This document shows, one piece after another, positions 38,364-48,463 of a stretch of 57,960 nucleotides of DNA. The position numbers were made by a program, and so were the translations under genes. The notes below the pieces were generated by a model, which saw only the letters and a list, made by a program, of their open reading frames with translations, made no database searches and was not told the origin of the DNA. Position 1 is the first letter of the stretch. The number at the start of each line of letters is the position of its first letter. The stretch comes from Marinobacter lipolyticus SM19 (GTDB lineage: Bacteria > Pseudomonadota > Gammaproteobacteria > Pseudomonadales > Oleiphilaceae): assembly GCF_000397065.2 (NCBI RefSeq), contig NZ_KE007330.1, positions 1 through 57,960 on the forward strand. The letters run 5' to 3'.

Positions 38364-38445
38364 TCCGCGTCATTTATTTCGACGCGCTGGTTTTGGCGCG
38401 CCCGCGAATTTTTCGAATCAATTACAGATTTTCAGGAGTTATACG

Positions 38446-38715
38446 GTGGCAAATTCCCCGCAAGCCAAGAAGCGCGCTCGTCAGAACGAGAAGAACCGCA
38501 AGCACAATGCCAGCCTGCGTTCCATGGCTCGTACTTACATGAAAAAAGTTCAATCCAAGATTGAAGCCGGCAACTACGAAGAAGCACAGACTGCCTTCCA
38601 GCAGTTTCAGCCGATCATGGACAGCATGGTCAACAAGGGCATCTTCGCCAAGAACAAGGTTGCTCGCCATAAGAGCCGCCTGAGCGCCAAGATCAAGGCC
38701 CTGAAGAGCGCGTAA
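38446..38715 (+). CDS. rpsT: 30S ribosomal protein S20
   Basis: Small-subunit protein that binds 16S rRNA at the base of the body. Translation starts at GTG (38446), with AGGAG at 38434-38438 seven bases upstream; the product begins (V)ANSPQAKKRARQNEKN, the S20 signature, and has 89 residues. Lys/Arg-rich helices continue to KIKALKSA. An unusual start codon is known for S20 in E. coli (TTG) and dampens expression. An intrinsic terminator follows. Confidence 0.97.
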   Translation: MANSPQAKKRARQNEKNRKHNASLRSMARTYMKKVQSKIEAGNYEEAQTAFQQFQPIMDSMVNKGIFAKNKVARHKSRLSAKIKALKSA

Positions 38716-38733
38716 GCGACTTTCCTTCAGAGC

Positions 38734-38764
38734 TAAAAAAACCGGCTTTCGAGCCGGTTTTTTT
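38734..38764. terminator. Bidirectional terminator shared by rpsT and proB
   Basis: ACCGGCT (38741-38747), TTCG loop, AGCCGGT (38752-38758), flanked by A-runs on one side and T-runs on the other, so it works on both strands. The TTCG tetraloop and long T-run are textbook. Confidence 0.92.
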
Positions 38765-38798
38765 GTGCCTGCCCGCCAAATCGGGGGAAGTGGAAACG

Positions 38799-39923
38799 CT
38801 AGACAATTACCATGTTATCCCGGTGTATCATCTCTTCGTCCGAGATATAGCCAAGCACTTCTGCAATCCTGCCGCTGGAACGGCCGGCAATGGCCCTGGC
38901 CTCGTCCGCATCATAGTTGACCAGCCCACGGGCAACTTCTTTCCCGCTCCGATCCACGCAGGAAACCATTTCGCCGCGACGGAACTGACCGGACACACTC
39001 TTGACGCCAACCGGCAACAGACTGCGACCACCCAGGCACAGCACTCTTACAGCACCATCATCCAGCGCAAGTTGACCTCGCGTTTGCAAGTGGCTGGCAA
39101 GCCACTGCTTACGCGCCGCAATCCGCCCCTGCTCCGGCAACAGCATCGTACCAATCACATCGCCGCTACGCAGACGCGTAATGGCATGCTCTATCCGACC
39201 ACCGACAATGACGGTAAAGGCACCAGAGCGAGCCGCCAGGCGAGCCGCACGAACCTTGGTCTGCATACCGCCTCGCCCGAGAGTACCGGCACCGCCACCG
39301 GCCATGGCGTCCAGCTCATGATCCCCGGCTTTCCGCTCGGTGACCAGCTGCGCATCGGCGTGCTTGCGGGGATCCTTGTCAAACAGCCCAAGCTGATCGG
39401 TGAGAATGATCAGACCATCCGCCTCAATCAGGTTAGCCACCAGGGCGCCAAGCGTGTCGTTGTCACCAAAGCGTATTTCGTCCGTGACCACGGTGTCGTT
39501 CTCATTAACGATGGGCACCACACCAAAATCCAGCAGCGCCCTCAGCGTGCTGCGCCCGTTCAGGTACCGCTTGCGGTCAGACAAATCATCGTGAGTCAGC
39601 AGAATCTGGGCGGTATGGATATCGTGGCGCTTGAACTGGGCCTCCCAGGTCTGCACGAGCCCCATCTGACCAACTGCAGCTGCGGCCTGCAACTCATGCA
39701 ACTGTTGCGGGCGGGACGTCCACCCCAGGCGACTCATCCCTTCAGCAACGGAGCCCGAAGAAACGATAACCACCTCTACGCCATCGTCAATCAGCTCGGC
39801 AATCTGATCCACCCACAACCCCAGGGCCGCAACATCCAGCCCCTTGCCATCATTGGTCAGCAGGGCGCTTCCTATTTTCACAACCAGGCGACGAGCCTGA
39901 CGTAACTGGGTGCGTTCACTCAT
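38799..39923 (-). CDS. proB: Glutamate 5-kinase
   Basis: First step of proline synthesis: phosphorylation of glutamate. An amino acid kinase domain ([18 protein letters not shown], residues about 11-28; [21 protein letters not shown]) is followed by a C-terminal PUA domain ([19 protein letters not shown]). The length of 374 residues is as expected. It is downstream of obgE on the same strand, with a 35-base gap, the usual order in this lineage. Confidence 0.96.
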   Translation of the reverse strand: MSERTQLRQARRLVVKIGSALLTNDGKGLDVAALGLWVDQIAELIDDGVEVVIVSSGSVAEGMSRLGWTSRPQQLHELQAAAAVGQMGLVQTWEAQFKRHDIHTAQILLTHDDLSDRKRYLNGRSTLRALLDFGVVPIVNENDTVVTDEIRFGDNDTLGALVANLIEADGLIILTDQLGLFDKDPRKHADAQLVTERKAGDHELDAMAGGGAGTLGRGGMQTKVRAARLAARSGAFTVIVGGRIEHAITRLRSGDVIGTMLLPEQGRIAARKQWLASHLQTRGQLALDDGAVRVLCLGGRSLLPVGVKSVSGQFRRGEMVSCVDRSGKEVARGLVNYDADEARAIAGRSSGRIAEVLGYISDEEMIHRDNMVIV

Positions 39924-39958
39924 GATTCGTCTGGGCGCTCACTGATAAATCTATCGAA

Positions 39959-41155
<1,197 letters not shown>

Positions 41156-41183
41156 TCAACCCTTTGCGCTGTGCGCATAAACT

Positions 41184-41220
41184 AAAAAGCCCCGCAGCCT
41201 CTAGGAAGCTTTGCGGGGCT
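41184..41220 (-). terminator. Terminator after rpmA
   Basis: AGCCCCGCA (41188-41196) pairs with TGCGGGGCT (41212-41220), with an inner AGC/GCT pair in the loop. On the minus strand the stem is followed by TTTTT, just upstream of obgE. It is attenuator-like, because obgE begins only about 30 bases further on. Confidence 0.85.
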
Positions 41221-41283
41221 CCGGATCACCCTGATGATACCACCAGAGCAATCCAAGGTTCGACAGAACCGGATCGCCGCTGC

Positions 41284-41544
41284 TTACGCAGCCGGAACGA
41301 TGCTCACGAACTTACGGCTCTGCGGGCCTTTGACTTCGAACTTCACCTGACCGTCTGCTTTCGCAAACAGGGTGTGGTCCTTGCCAATACCAACGTTGTT
41401 ACCAGCGTGAAAACGGGTGCCGCGCTGACGAACAATGATGCTGCCTGCAGAAACAGCCTCACCGCCAAAGCGCTTCACACCAAGTCGTTTCGACTCGGAA
41501 TCGCGACCGTTACGGGTACTACCTGCTGCCTTTTTATGAGCCAT
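41284..41544 (-). CDS. rpmA: 50S ribosomal protein L27
   Basis: Large-subunit protein near the peptidyl transferase centre. It begins [20 protein letters not shown] and has the [11 protein letters not shown] and VKFEVKG segments; 86 residues, normal. AAGGAGG is 7 bases before the ATG. It follows rplU by 36 bases, and together they form the standard L21-L27 operon. Confidence 0.98.
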   Translation of the reverse strand: MAHKKAAGSTRNGRDSESKRLGVKRFGGEAVSAGSIIVRQRGTRFHAGNNVGIGKDHTLFAKADGQVKFEVKGPQSRKFVSIVPAA

Positions 41545-41580
41545 TACAAGCCTCCTTATCTAAGGGGTTATTCGAGGGTC

Positions 41581-41892
41581 TTAGCCCTTGATACCCGTGA
41601 TCTTGACTTCAGTAAACCACTGACGGTGGCCCTGACGCTTCATGGAATGCTTACGACGACGGAACTTGATGATCTGGATCTTATCGTGACGACCGTGGCT
41701 AACCACTTCGGCTGTCACTTTGGCACCATCAACAACCGGCGCACCAACCTGAACCTTGTCACCATCGGCAACCAGCAGAACGCGGTCAAACTCGACGTTA
41801 CCGCCGGTTTCCACTTCCAGCTTTTCCAGCTTCAGAGTTTCGCCTTCTTTTACACGGTGCTGCTTACCACCGCTAACAATAACTGCGTACAT
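41581..41892 (-). CDS. rplU: 50S ribosomal protein L21
   Basis: Large-subunit protein binding 23S rRNA. The sequence [20 protein letters not shown] opens the L21 fold; 103 residues, as usual. The start at 41892 has GGAG 8 bases upstream, so the extension to 41916 is rejected. A strong promoter and a structured leader of about 100 bases precede it. Confidence 0.98.
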   Translation of the reverse strand: MYAVIVSGGKQHRVKEGETLKLEKLEVETGGNVEFDRVLLVADGDKVQVGAPVVDGAKVTAEVVSHGRHDKIQIIKFRRRKHSMKRQGHRQWFTEVKITGIKG

Positions 41893-41915
41893 TAACGTTC
41901 TCCGCGATTGACCCA

Positions 41916-41973
41916 TCCCTGCTCTTATCCACCTGGTTCTAAGGGAAGCGCTTCGGCAACCCTATAGCAGGGA
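41916..41973 (-). ncRNA. Structured 5' leader of rplU
   Basis: TCCCTGCT (41916-41923) and AGCAGGGA (41966-41973) form an 8-bp perfect long-range stem within the predicted rplU transcript. Inside it GAAGCGCTTC (41946-41955) is self-complementary, and AGGG/CCCT can extend it. It ends about 20 bases before the start codon and resembles autoregulatory leaders of ribosomal protein operons; the regulator is unknown. Confidence 0.4.
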
Positions 41974-42001
41974 GCGCAGGTTGGGATGAGTTGGGCGCGT
42001 G

Positions 42002-42030
42002 ATTGTACGAAAACCGGCCCGGCAATACAA
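42002..42030 (-). promoter_or_regulatory. Promoter of rplU-rpmA
   Basis: On the minus strand TTGTAT (42025-42030), a 17-base spacer and TACAAT (42002-42007) form a good sigma70 promoter with a GC-rich discriminator. It predicts a leader of about 100 bases. ispB is divergent from it. Confidence 0.65.
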
Positions 42031-42133
42031 GCCAAGTTGACACAGAAAGCCCCAGTACCTAGCATTGCCGCTTCCTGCCCGATTTATCAAAGAAAGCATC
42101 AACGAAAACACCAGAAAGGGATCCACAAGCCGC

Positions 42134-43102
42134 ATGACAGCCCAGCGCATCTACGACACCGTAGCGGATGATTTCAGCCGCGTGAACGACCTGATCATCA
42201 AACGGCTTTCTTCCGATGTCCCGCTGGTGGAGAAAATAGCCCACTATATCATTGAAAGTGGTGGTAAAAGGCTGAGGCCCCTGCTGGTCCTCTTGTCCAG
42301 CCAGGCCGCAGGCTACCACAGGGACGACCACCTCAAACTGGCCGCCGTTATCGAATTCCTGCACACCGCAACCCTGCTCCATGACGATGTGGTGGACACA
42401 TCCGACATGCGCCGGGGCCGCAGCACTGCCAATGCCCGGTGGGGAAACGCCCCCAGCGTGCTGGTAGGTGATTTCCTCTATGCCCGCGCATTCGAGATGA
42501 TGGTGGAGCTGCAAAGCCTGCGCATCATGGATGTATTGTCACACGCCACCGCTGTCATTGCCGAGGGCGAGGTGATGCAATTGATGAACGTAAAGAATCC
42601 GGACCTCACCGAGGCGCAGTACATGGAGGTCATCCACAACAAGACCGCCATGCTGTTTGAGGCCGCCTCCCACACCGGTGCCTTGCTGGCCGGCGCCGAC
42701 GAACGTCAGGAAAATGCCCTGAAGGACTACGGCAAACACCTGGGACTGGCATTCCAGCTGGTGGATGACGTGCTCGACTACCGCGGCGACGCCGAAGCCA
42801 TGGGCAAGAACGTGGGTGACGACCTCGCCGAGGGCAAGACCACCCTGCCCCTGATTCACGCCATGGACAAAGGCGTGGAAGATGAACGCCAGCTGATTCG
42901 TCAGGCCATTCGCAAGGGCGGCCTGGATGACCTGCCGGCTATCCTGCAGATAGTCGACAGCTCCGACGCCCTGGAGTACACCATGGCGAAAGCCAGGGAG
43001 CAGGCTTCCCTGGCAGCGGAGTGCCTCGATGCCCTTCCCGAATCCGATTACAAAGAAGCGCTGGCACTCCTCACCGAAGTTGCCGTTGCCCGCGTCAGTT
43101 AA
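42134..43102 (+). CDS. ispB: Polyprenyl (octaprenyl/nonaprenyl) diphosphate synthase
   Basis: Trans-prenyltransferase that builds the ubiquinone side chain from FPP and IPP. The first aspartate-rich motif is LLHDDVVDTSDMRRG, the second DDVLDYRGD. GGKRLRPLL is the IPP-binding region. The start at 42134 (MTAQRIYD) gives 322 residues, the family length; the frame extends upstream to 42065 but without homology. Divergence from rplU-rpmA is the usual arrangement. The chain length cannot be read from the sequence alone. Confidence 0.95.
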   Translation: MTAQRIYDTVADDFSRVNDLIIKRLSSDVPLVEKIAHYIIESGGKRLRPLLVLLSSQAAGYHRDDHLKLAAVIEFLHTATLLHDDVVDTSDMRRGRSTANARWGNAPSVLVGDFLYARAFEMMVELQSLRIMDVLSHATAVIAEGEVMQLMNVKNPDLTEAQYMEVIHNKTAMLFEAASHTGALLAGADERQENALKDYGKHLGLAFQLVDDVLDYRGDAEAMGKNVGDDLAEGKTTLPLIHAMDKGVEDERQLIRQAIRKGGLDDLPAILQIVDSSDALEYTMAKAREQASLAAECLDALPESDYKEALALLTEVAVARVS

Positions 43103-43103
43103 C

Positions 43104-44090
43104 TCAACCCAGTGACTCTCTGCCGTGGGGCGTCTCAAAATCCAGTTGCGGCCCCACAGCGACAATCTGGGTCGGGTTGATGGTCCGCTGGCTCACATAG
43201 TAGTGCTGCTTGATCTGGCCGATGTCGACCGTCTCCGACACCCCCGGCACCTGATACAGATCACGAACATAAGCCGATAACGCCGGAAAGTCCCCAATGC
43301 GTTGCCGGTTGCATTTGAAGTGACTGTAGTACACCGCGTCGAACCGGATCAAAGTGGTAAACAGACGCCAATCCGCCTCAGTGAGCTGCCCTCCGACCAG
43401 ATAGCGCTGCTTTTCCAAGCGCGCCTCCAGCCAGTCAAGTGAGTCAAACAATGCACCATAAGCCTCTTCGTACTTGTCCTGGGCGGTGGCAAACCCGGCC
43501 TTATAGACCCCATTGTTGACGGTGTCATACACCCGGGCATTCACCTCTTCGATCTCACCTCGAAGCGGCTCAGGATAGAAATCCAGCTCCTCACGCACAC
43601 CATCCAGACCATCAAACGCGGAATTGAACATCCGGATAATCTCAGCCGATTCGTTGCTGACAATGGTCTGCTTTTCCCGATCCCACAACGCCGGTACCGT
43701 CACTCGACCGGAATAATCCGGCGCCGCCCGGGTGTAAACCTGATGCAGGAAACCATAATCGTGCAAATGATCCCTGTGGCGCTCATCACCGGGCCGGAAC
43801 TCCCAGCCGTTCTCTACCATGTCCGGATGAACCACCGACACGGAAATGTGCTGCTCCAACCCCTTCAATTTCCTGAAAATCAAGGTGCGATGTGCCCAGG
43901 GACACGCCATCGACACATACAGATGGTATCGACCCGACTCGGCCTTGAATCCACCCTGACCTTCCGGACCAGGCGAGCCATCCGCCGTTACCCAGTTGCG
44001 GAACCTCGCAGCCTCCCGTTCAAACTTGCCACCGGTCTTGCTGGTGTCGTACCACTGATCGTGCCATTTGCCGTCAACTAAAAGGCCCAT
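43104..44090 (-). CDS. yqjG: Glutathionyl-hydroquinone reductase (Xi-class GST)
   Basis: Reduces glutathionyl-hydroquinones to free hydroquinones and GSH, a role in quinone detoxification. The Xi-class signature is present: catalytic C63 in MACPWAHRTL, with the typical GWEFRP and VTVPALWDREKQTIVSNES segments. The C-terminal helical domain has NNGVYKAGFAT. The length of 328 residues is normal. GGGAG precedes the ATG. It diverges from a LysR-type gene, a likely regulator, and is convergent with ispB, their stops lying one base apart. Confidence 0.9.
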   Translation of the reverse strand: MGLLVDGKWHDQWYDTSKTGGKFEREAARFRNWVTADGSPGPEGQGGFKAESGRYHLYVSMACPWAHRTLIFRKLKGLEQHISVSVVHPDMVENGWEFRPGDERHRDHLHDYGFLHQVYTRAAPDYSGRVTVPALWDREKQTIVSNESAEIIRMFNSAFDGLDGVREELDFYPEPLRGEIEEVNARVYDTVNNGVYKAGFATAQDKYEEAYGALFDSLDWLEARLEKQRYLVGGQLTEADWRLFTTLIRFDAVYYSHFKCNRQRIGDFPALSAYVRDLYQVPGVSETVDIGQIKQHYYVSQRTINPTQIVAVGPQLDFETPHGRESLG

Positions 44091-44195
44091 AATGTCTCCC
44101 TCTCCAAAACCCGATAATATTTGAAGAAGAATAACGGTCAGCCTGCTACCCTCTCAAACAAGCTTTTCTGGCCAACAACCTCAGATATTTCGAAC

Positions 44196-45107
44196 ATGCA
44201 TACAGCCATCACCATAGACGCTCTCAAAGTCCTCGATGCCATTGACCGCAAAGGCAGTTTCGCCGGCGCCGCGGGGGAACTGTTCCGGGTACCCTCCGCC
44301 ATAAGCTATACGGTGCAGAAGCTTGAGGAAGATCTGAACATCGCCATCTACGACCGCAGTGGTCATCGCGCCACCCTGACGCCAGCGGGACGCTACTTGC
44401 TGGAGGAAGGCCGAACCCTTTTGGAAGCTGCGGAAAACCTGGCGCACACCACCAAACAGGTCGCCCAGGGTTGGGAAACCCGACTGCGCATCGGCTTCAA
44501 CTCCCTGCTCCCCGCCGAATGCCTGTTTCCGGCCATTAAGGCATTCAACGATCTGAACATTCCCGTAGAAGTTCAGCTCGTTGAAGAAGTATTTGCCGGC
44601 TCCTGGGACGCGCTGCAGAGTCGCCGTATCGATCTGATTGTCGGCGCAGATCAGCTCAGCAAGCCGGCCGGCACCTTTACCACCAAGGCCCTCGGCAAGA
44701 TGAACTTTGTGTACGCCGTTGCTCCCGATCACCCGCTGGCTTCCGCCCCCCAACCATTGACGGAAGAGGATATTGCCCGCTACCCGGCTGCGGTTGCGGC
44801 GGACACCTCCCGCTCACTACCGCCTGGGCATGCAGGCATCTTCCGGCGACAACGCACCATCACGGTAGCCAACATTGACCAGAAGATTGCTGTGCAGCGG
44901 GCGGGACTGGGAGTGGGCTGGCTGCCGGAATCGCGGATTCGCTCGCAACTGAGGGAAGGCCAGTTGATTGCCGTTGATGTCCATGACGTTCGCCAACCCA
45001 TTATGCTCCACCTGGCACGGCACGCTGAAGATCAGGGCAAAGCCTTGATGTGGTTCTGGAAACACCTGAGCCAATCAGAGGAATTGTCCTCCTGGCTTGA
45101 AACTTAA
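44196..45107 (+). CDS. LysR-family transcriptional regulator
   Basis: DNA-binding regulator with a winged helix at residues about 6-65 (ALKVLDAIDRKGSFAGAAGE, then VPSAISYTVQKLEEDLNIAI) and a LysR substrate-binding domain. The start MHTAITID at 44196 gives 303 residues. It is divergent from the glutathionyl-hydroquinone reductase gene, an arrangement that often marks the target. The inducer is unknown; an electrophilic quinone is a guess. The C-terminal effector domain has GVGWLPESRIRSQL near residue 245. Confidence 0.9.
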   Translation: MHTAITIDALKVLDAIDRKGSFAGAAGELFRVPSAISYTVQKLEEDLNIAIYDRSGHRATLTPAGRYLLEEGRTLLEAAENLAHTTKQVAQGWETRLRIGFNSLLPAECLFPAIKAFNDLNIPVEVQLVEEVFAGSWDALQSRRIDLIVGADQLSKPAGTFTTKALGKMNFVYAVAPDHPLASAPQPLTEEDIARYPAAVAADTSRSLPPGHAGIFRRQRTITVANIDQKIAVQRAGLGVGWLPESRIRSQLREGQLIAVDVHDVRQPIMLHLARHAEDQGKALMWFWKHLSQSEELSSWLET

Positions 45108-45220
45108 CCCCGAGGTCGACGTGGCCGCCGAGGCGTAGGCGGAAGAGGCAAAACAGCCAACGGAATCCGGCACTACTCGTTTATACTGCCGGAAAACAAA
45201 ACGCCGAACGGAGTTCAAAC

Positions 45221-46750
45221 ATGCGGCAGTTGTCGGAACTGGATGCCTCTTTTCTTTACCTGGAGTCGGAAACGGCGCCCATGCACATCGGGGGCATCTA
45301 TCTGTTTGATGGTCGTGGCAGCAACAAACCACTGGCCTTCAGCACCTTTGTGGCTTATCTGCGCAGCCGGCTCCATGTGGTTCCCCTGTTCCGCCAGCGC
45401 CTGAAAGAAATCCCCTTTCGTCTTGGTCGTCCCTACTGGATTGATGATCCAGATTTCAGCATCGAGCGCCACCTCGCCTACGTCAACCTGGGTGAACACG
45501 GTCATGTGCAGGGCATGATGGAACTGGCTTCCAAAATTCTGGAGGAGCCACTCAAACGGGATCGCCCACTTTGGCACATCACCTTTGTGGATGGTTTCCC
45601 CGCAGCGGATGACGACGATGGGCACCACGGGTTCGCCCTGATCGTCAAACTTCACCACGCGGCCATTGACGCCTTCAGTGGTGAGGAAATCATTGGTAAG
45701 TTGCTGGAATATACGCCAGAGGCAAGACCCATTTCCCCTCCCCGCCCCTGGCACCCCAAGCCCGCTCCGTCAGAAGAGCGGGTTATTGTGCAGACCGGCG
45801 CTAACCTGCTGCGCAAACCCCTCCAGGTCACCTCTCTCGCATTCAGCGCAGCGGAGATAACGGCGCGGGGGCTGATTCAGAAACAGATGCGGAAGTTGCC
45901 GCTACCATTCCCGGTATTCTCTGCGCCCCACAGCCCCTTCAACCGCCAGATCACCGCGAATCGTCAGATTGTAGCCGCCGATATTGATCTGGCTCGCCTC
46001 AAGGCCATAAAAGCTAGCCTGGGCAACGTCACCCTCAATGACGTGGTCCTCGGGCTGTGCGCCGAGGCACTCCGGCGATATCTGGTAAACCAGGAAGGGG
46101 ATCCGGACAAGTCACTGGTCGCCATGACCCCGATATCCGTGCGCTCCAACAGCCTGCGCAAAGCAACGGGCAATCAGATGTCCGCGATGCTGCTGGATCT
46201 GGCAACCAGCGAACCGAACCCCGCCCGCCGAATCCGCAAGATCCACCGGAATGCAGTCGCGTCAGAACCCTACAGGGAAGCCATTGCGGCGGATAGACTC
46301 ACGGAACTGTTACCTTCCACCATGCTGGCTCTGTCTGCGCGGCTCTACTCGGAGCTGCAGATTGCACAGCGGTATCAGCCGGTTTTCAACCTGCCCATCA
46401 CCAACGTACCCGGCCCCCAGGTCCCGCTTTACCTCCAGGGTGCACGCCTGGTTCGGCAGTACAATACCGCGCCGCTGTTTGACAGTATGGGACTGGTGAT
46501 CGTAGCGGTCAGTTACGAAGGACGACTGACGGTAAACTTCACACTCTGCCCCGACGTTGTCGCAGATGGCGAGTCACTGAAACCGTTACTGGAAGAGAGC
46601 TTATCCGCCATCGAGAGCTCAGCAGCCAAGCTGACTGAATCCGACGAAGAGCTGGATGATCAGACGGACAACGGCCAGAGCCTCGCGGACGAGGCCCTGA
46701 CGTTGCTTGAGGGTATGCTGAAAAGAACGCTTCAACGTTTCAGGCGCTGA
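45221..46750 (+). CDS. Wax ester synthase / acyl-CoA:diacylglycerol acyltransferase (WS/DGAT)
   Basis: Makes wax esters or triacylglycerol from acyl-CoA and fatty alcohol or diacylglycerol; storage-lipid enzymes of this type are a feature of Marinobacter. The family start ELDASFLYLESETAPMHIGG, the PLWHITFVDG block, and the ND motif (NVTLNDVVLG, near residue 270) are present. The active-site motif, normally HHxxxDG, reads H145-H-A-A-I-D150-A. The length of 509 residues is typical. GGAG lies 7 bases upstream. A TATACT element at 45182-45187 may be the -10. A 7-bp stem (46741-46747 with 46757-46763) overlaps its end. Confidence 0.92.
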   Translation: MRQLSELDASFLYLESETAPMHIGGIYLFDGRGSNKPLAFSTFVAYLRSRLHVVPLFRQRLKEIPFRLGRPYWIDDPDFSIERHLAYVNLGEHGHVQGMMELASKILEEPLKRDRPLWHITFVDGFPAADDDDGHHGFALIVKLHHAAIDAFSGEEIIGKLLEYTPEARPISPPRPWHPKPAPSEERVIVQTGANLLRKPLQVTSLAFSAAEITARGLIQKQMRKLPLPFPVFSAPHSPFNRQITANRQIVAADIDLARLKAIKASLGNVTLNDVVLGLCAEALRRYLVNQEGDPDKSLVAMTPISVRSNSLRKATGNQMSAMLLDLATSEPNPARRIRKIHRNAVASEPYREAIAADRLTELLPSTMLALSARLYSELQIAQRYQPVFNLPITNVPGPQVPLYLQGARLVRQYNTAPLFDSMGLVIVAVSYEGRLTVNFTLCPDVVADGESLKPLLEESLSAIESSAAKLTESDEELDDQTDNGQSLADEALTLLEGMLKRTLQRFRR

Positions 46751-46767
46751 AGCGCCGCGCCTGACCG

Positions 46768-47445
46768 TTATTCAAATGCCCAGCGCAAGAAAGTACGCTT
46801 TTCCTCTTCGCTGGCGTTTTGCCACAGCGCTTTCAACTGCCCCAGAGTGTCACCGCCTGTTGTTCCGATCGTTCCGCGCTGATCGCCAGAAACAGGTGCG
46901 CGCGCAGGACCAGGCGTCTTACCATTCCACAACTTGAAGCTCGCCACCTCTACACCGGCTCCATCCACAATAGCGCCAGAGAAACGTTCCTGCAGCGCTT
47001 CCGCTTCCCGGCGCGACTCCGGTTTGTCAAACTCGAAAGTGTAGGATTCACCCGCTTGGGCAACGAAAGACACCGCATGGGGCTCCGTCTCCACCACATG
47101 AACCTTAGACTCGCCGTCTCGCACGACTCCGGTTTTGGCCCAGATCGTCTTGTAGTTGAATACGATCTGGTTTTCACCAGGCAACAGATCGTAATTCAGG
47201 GCAAGGTCATCCATGAGGAAATCACTCATGCTCAGACCATTCACTCTGACCACCTGAATCTCGCCCGGGGCCTTGAGTAGCGCACGACCACCCTCAGCAA
47301 CCTCCCCTTCCCACGTCTGTATCCGGGCCAGGGATGAGGCACACCCAGCCAGCATTGCAGCAGCAAGGGCAAAAACGAACAATCGGAGAGCCATTACCGG
47401 GAAGGCTGTCACCTTGAAAACTTGCAAAACGTGATAAATACTCAT
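46768..47445 (-). CDS. DUF2057 family lipoprotein
   Basis: Putative lipoprotein of unknown function. The start at 47445 (MSIYHVL) has AAGGA 6 bases upstream; an inner ATG at 47394 (MALRLF) is an alternative with no ribosome site. The signal ends in AAAMLAGCASS, a lipobox with Cys near residue 34. The mature part, with GEIQVVRVNGLSMSDFLM and NQIVFNYK, fits DUF2057 (E. coli YccT group). The tail EEKRTFLRWAFE looks amphipathic. It is convergent with the WS/DGAT gene. Confidence 0.8.
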   Translation of the reverse strand: MSIYHVLQVFKVTAFPVMALRLFVFALAAAMLAGCASSLARIQTWEGEVAEGGRALLKAPGEIQVVRVNGLSMSDFLMDDLALNYDLLPGENQIVFNYKTIWAKTGVVRDGESKVHVVETEPHAVSFVAQAGESYTFEFDKPESRREAEALQERFSGAIVDGAGVEVASFKLWNGKTPGPARAPVSGDQRGTIGTTGGDTLGQLKALWQNASEEEKRTFLRWAFE

Positions 47446-47685
47446 GAAGCGTCCTTGTGATGTGAAGAGTTCAGACTGCTGGCATTCTGACGAGTGCCAT
47501 TGGACAGGGCAAGAGGGCGGCACCCGGTTTTCAGCCTCGCCCTCTCCAGAGATGAAAACCCGGAATGAGACCCAGGGCTTACAAACAACAAAAAACGGTT
47601 GAATTCATCCGAAATTGATTTAATTTTATACAATCGGACAAGACGTGGCCCTGAAAGCAGAATACGACAGGGCACAGGAGGCTCC

Positions 47686-47895
47686 ATGGACACTCAACGC
47701 CGAACCGGGGAAGACGGGCCCGTACCGTTTCGCAGCAGCCGTTTTTTCTGTGTGGGAAGCAAGTGGTACTTCACGACCAGGGAAGGTTTCGACAGTGGCC
47801 CTTTTGCCACTCGTGATCGCGCAGAGACCGGGCTGAGACGCTTTTTACATGTTGTCCGCCTGCTACCCGAAGAGCAACAACAGCAGATACACTGA
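47686..47895 (+). CDS. DUF6316-like small cytoplasmic protein
   Basis: A 69-residue protein with the pattern R-x-G-E-x-G-P-V-P-x-R-S-x-R-F-F, then WYFTTREGFDSGPF, which I recall from a small gammaproteobacterial family (DUF6316). Function unknown. AGGAG is 5 bases before the ATG; the in-frame upstream extension to 47599 lacks this. It has no signal peptide or membrane segment. It is convergent with pgpA and divergent from the DUF2057 gene. Confidence 0.75.
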   Translation: MDTQRRTGEDGPVPFRSSRFFCVGSKWYFTTREGFDSGPFATRDRAETGLRRFLHVVRLLPEEQQQQIH

Positions 47896-47910
47896 CTCAA
47901 CCAGCCGACA

Positions 47911-47937
47911 GATCCGGCTCATGGGAGGAGCCGGATC
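47911..47937. terminator. Hairpin between DUF6316 gene and pgpA
   Basis: GATCCGGCTC (47911-47920) pairs perfectly with GAGCCGGATC (47928-47937) around a 7-base loop. It overlaps the pgpA stop. No T-run follows on either strand, so termination is inferred from position between convergent genes. Confidence 0.45.
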
Positions 47938-48463
47938 AGATCATGATCGGCATTAACCACCGGTCAATGGCGAACAGGCAACCGAGCGCCATGAACCCCG
48001 CGACCACATCGTCTACCATAATACCCAGACCTCCGGGTGTGCGCCGGTCGATCCAGCCGATCGGCCAGGGCTTCACCACGTCGAACAACCGGAACAACGC
48101 GAACGCCATCAACACCCCATAGATATTGTCGGGAATCAGTGCCAGGGCAATCCACATGCCGACAAACTCATCCCAGACAATGCCCCCGTGATCGTGTACT
48201 TTCAGGTCATTGGCGGTCTTGCCACACAGCCAGATCCCTGCGACAAAGGCAACCGCAATGACAGCCCAGTAGGCAGCGAATGGTAGCCAGGCAATAGCAA
48301 GCCATAGCGGAATAGCCGCCAAACTGCCCCAAGTGCCAGGCGCGCGCGAGGCAGCACCACTGCCAAAGCCGAACGCCAGCAGGTGAACCGGATCACGCAG
48401 AAAACCGGGAGGCAGCAGCGCTCCGGTCAATTCGGGCTCCTGCAGGTTATTATCACTACTCAT
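47936..48463 (-). CDS. pgpA: Phosphatidylglycerophosphatase A
   Basis: Inner-membrane phosphatase that makes phosphatidylglycerol from its phosphate. The family motif GSGAASRAPGTWGSLAA and the central HDHGGIVWDEFVGMWIA are clear, with several hydrophobic segments. The length of 175 residues is normal. The start overlaps the thiL stop (TAATG), the conserved order nusB-thiL-pgpA. Confidence 0.96.
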   Translation of the reverse strand: MSSDNNLQEPELTGALLPPGFLRDPVHLLAFGFGSGAASRAPGTWGSLAAIPLWLAIAWLPFAAYWAVIAVAFVAGIWLCGKTANDLKVHDHGGIVWDEFVGMWIALALIPDNIYGVLMAFALFRLFDVVKPWPIGWIDRRTPGGLGIMVDDVVAGFMALGCLFAIDRWLMPIMI

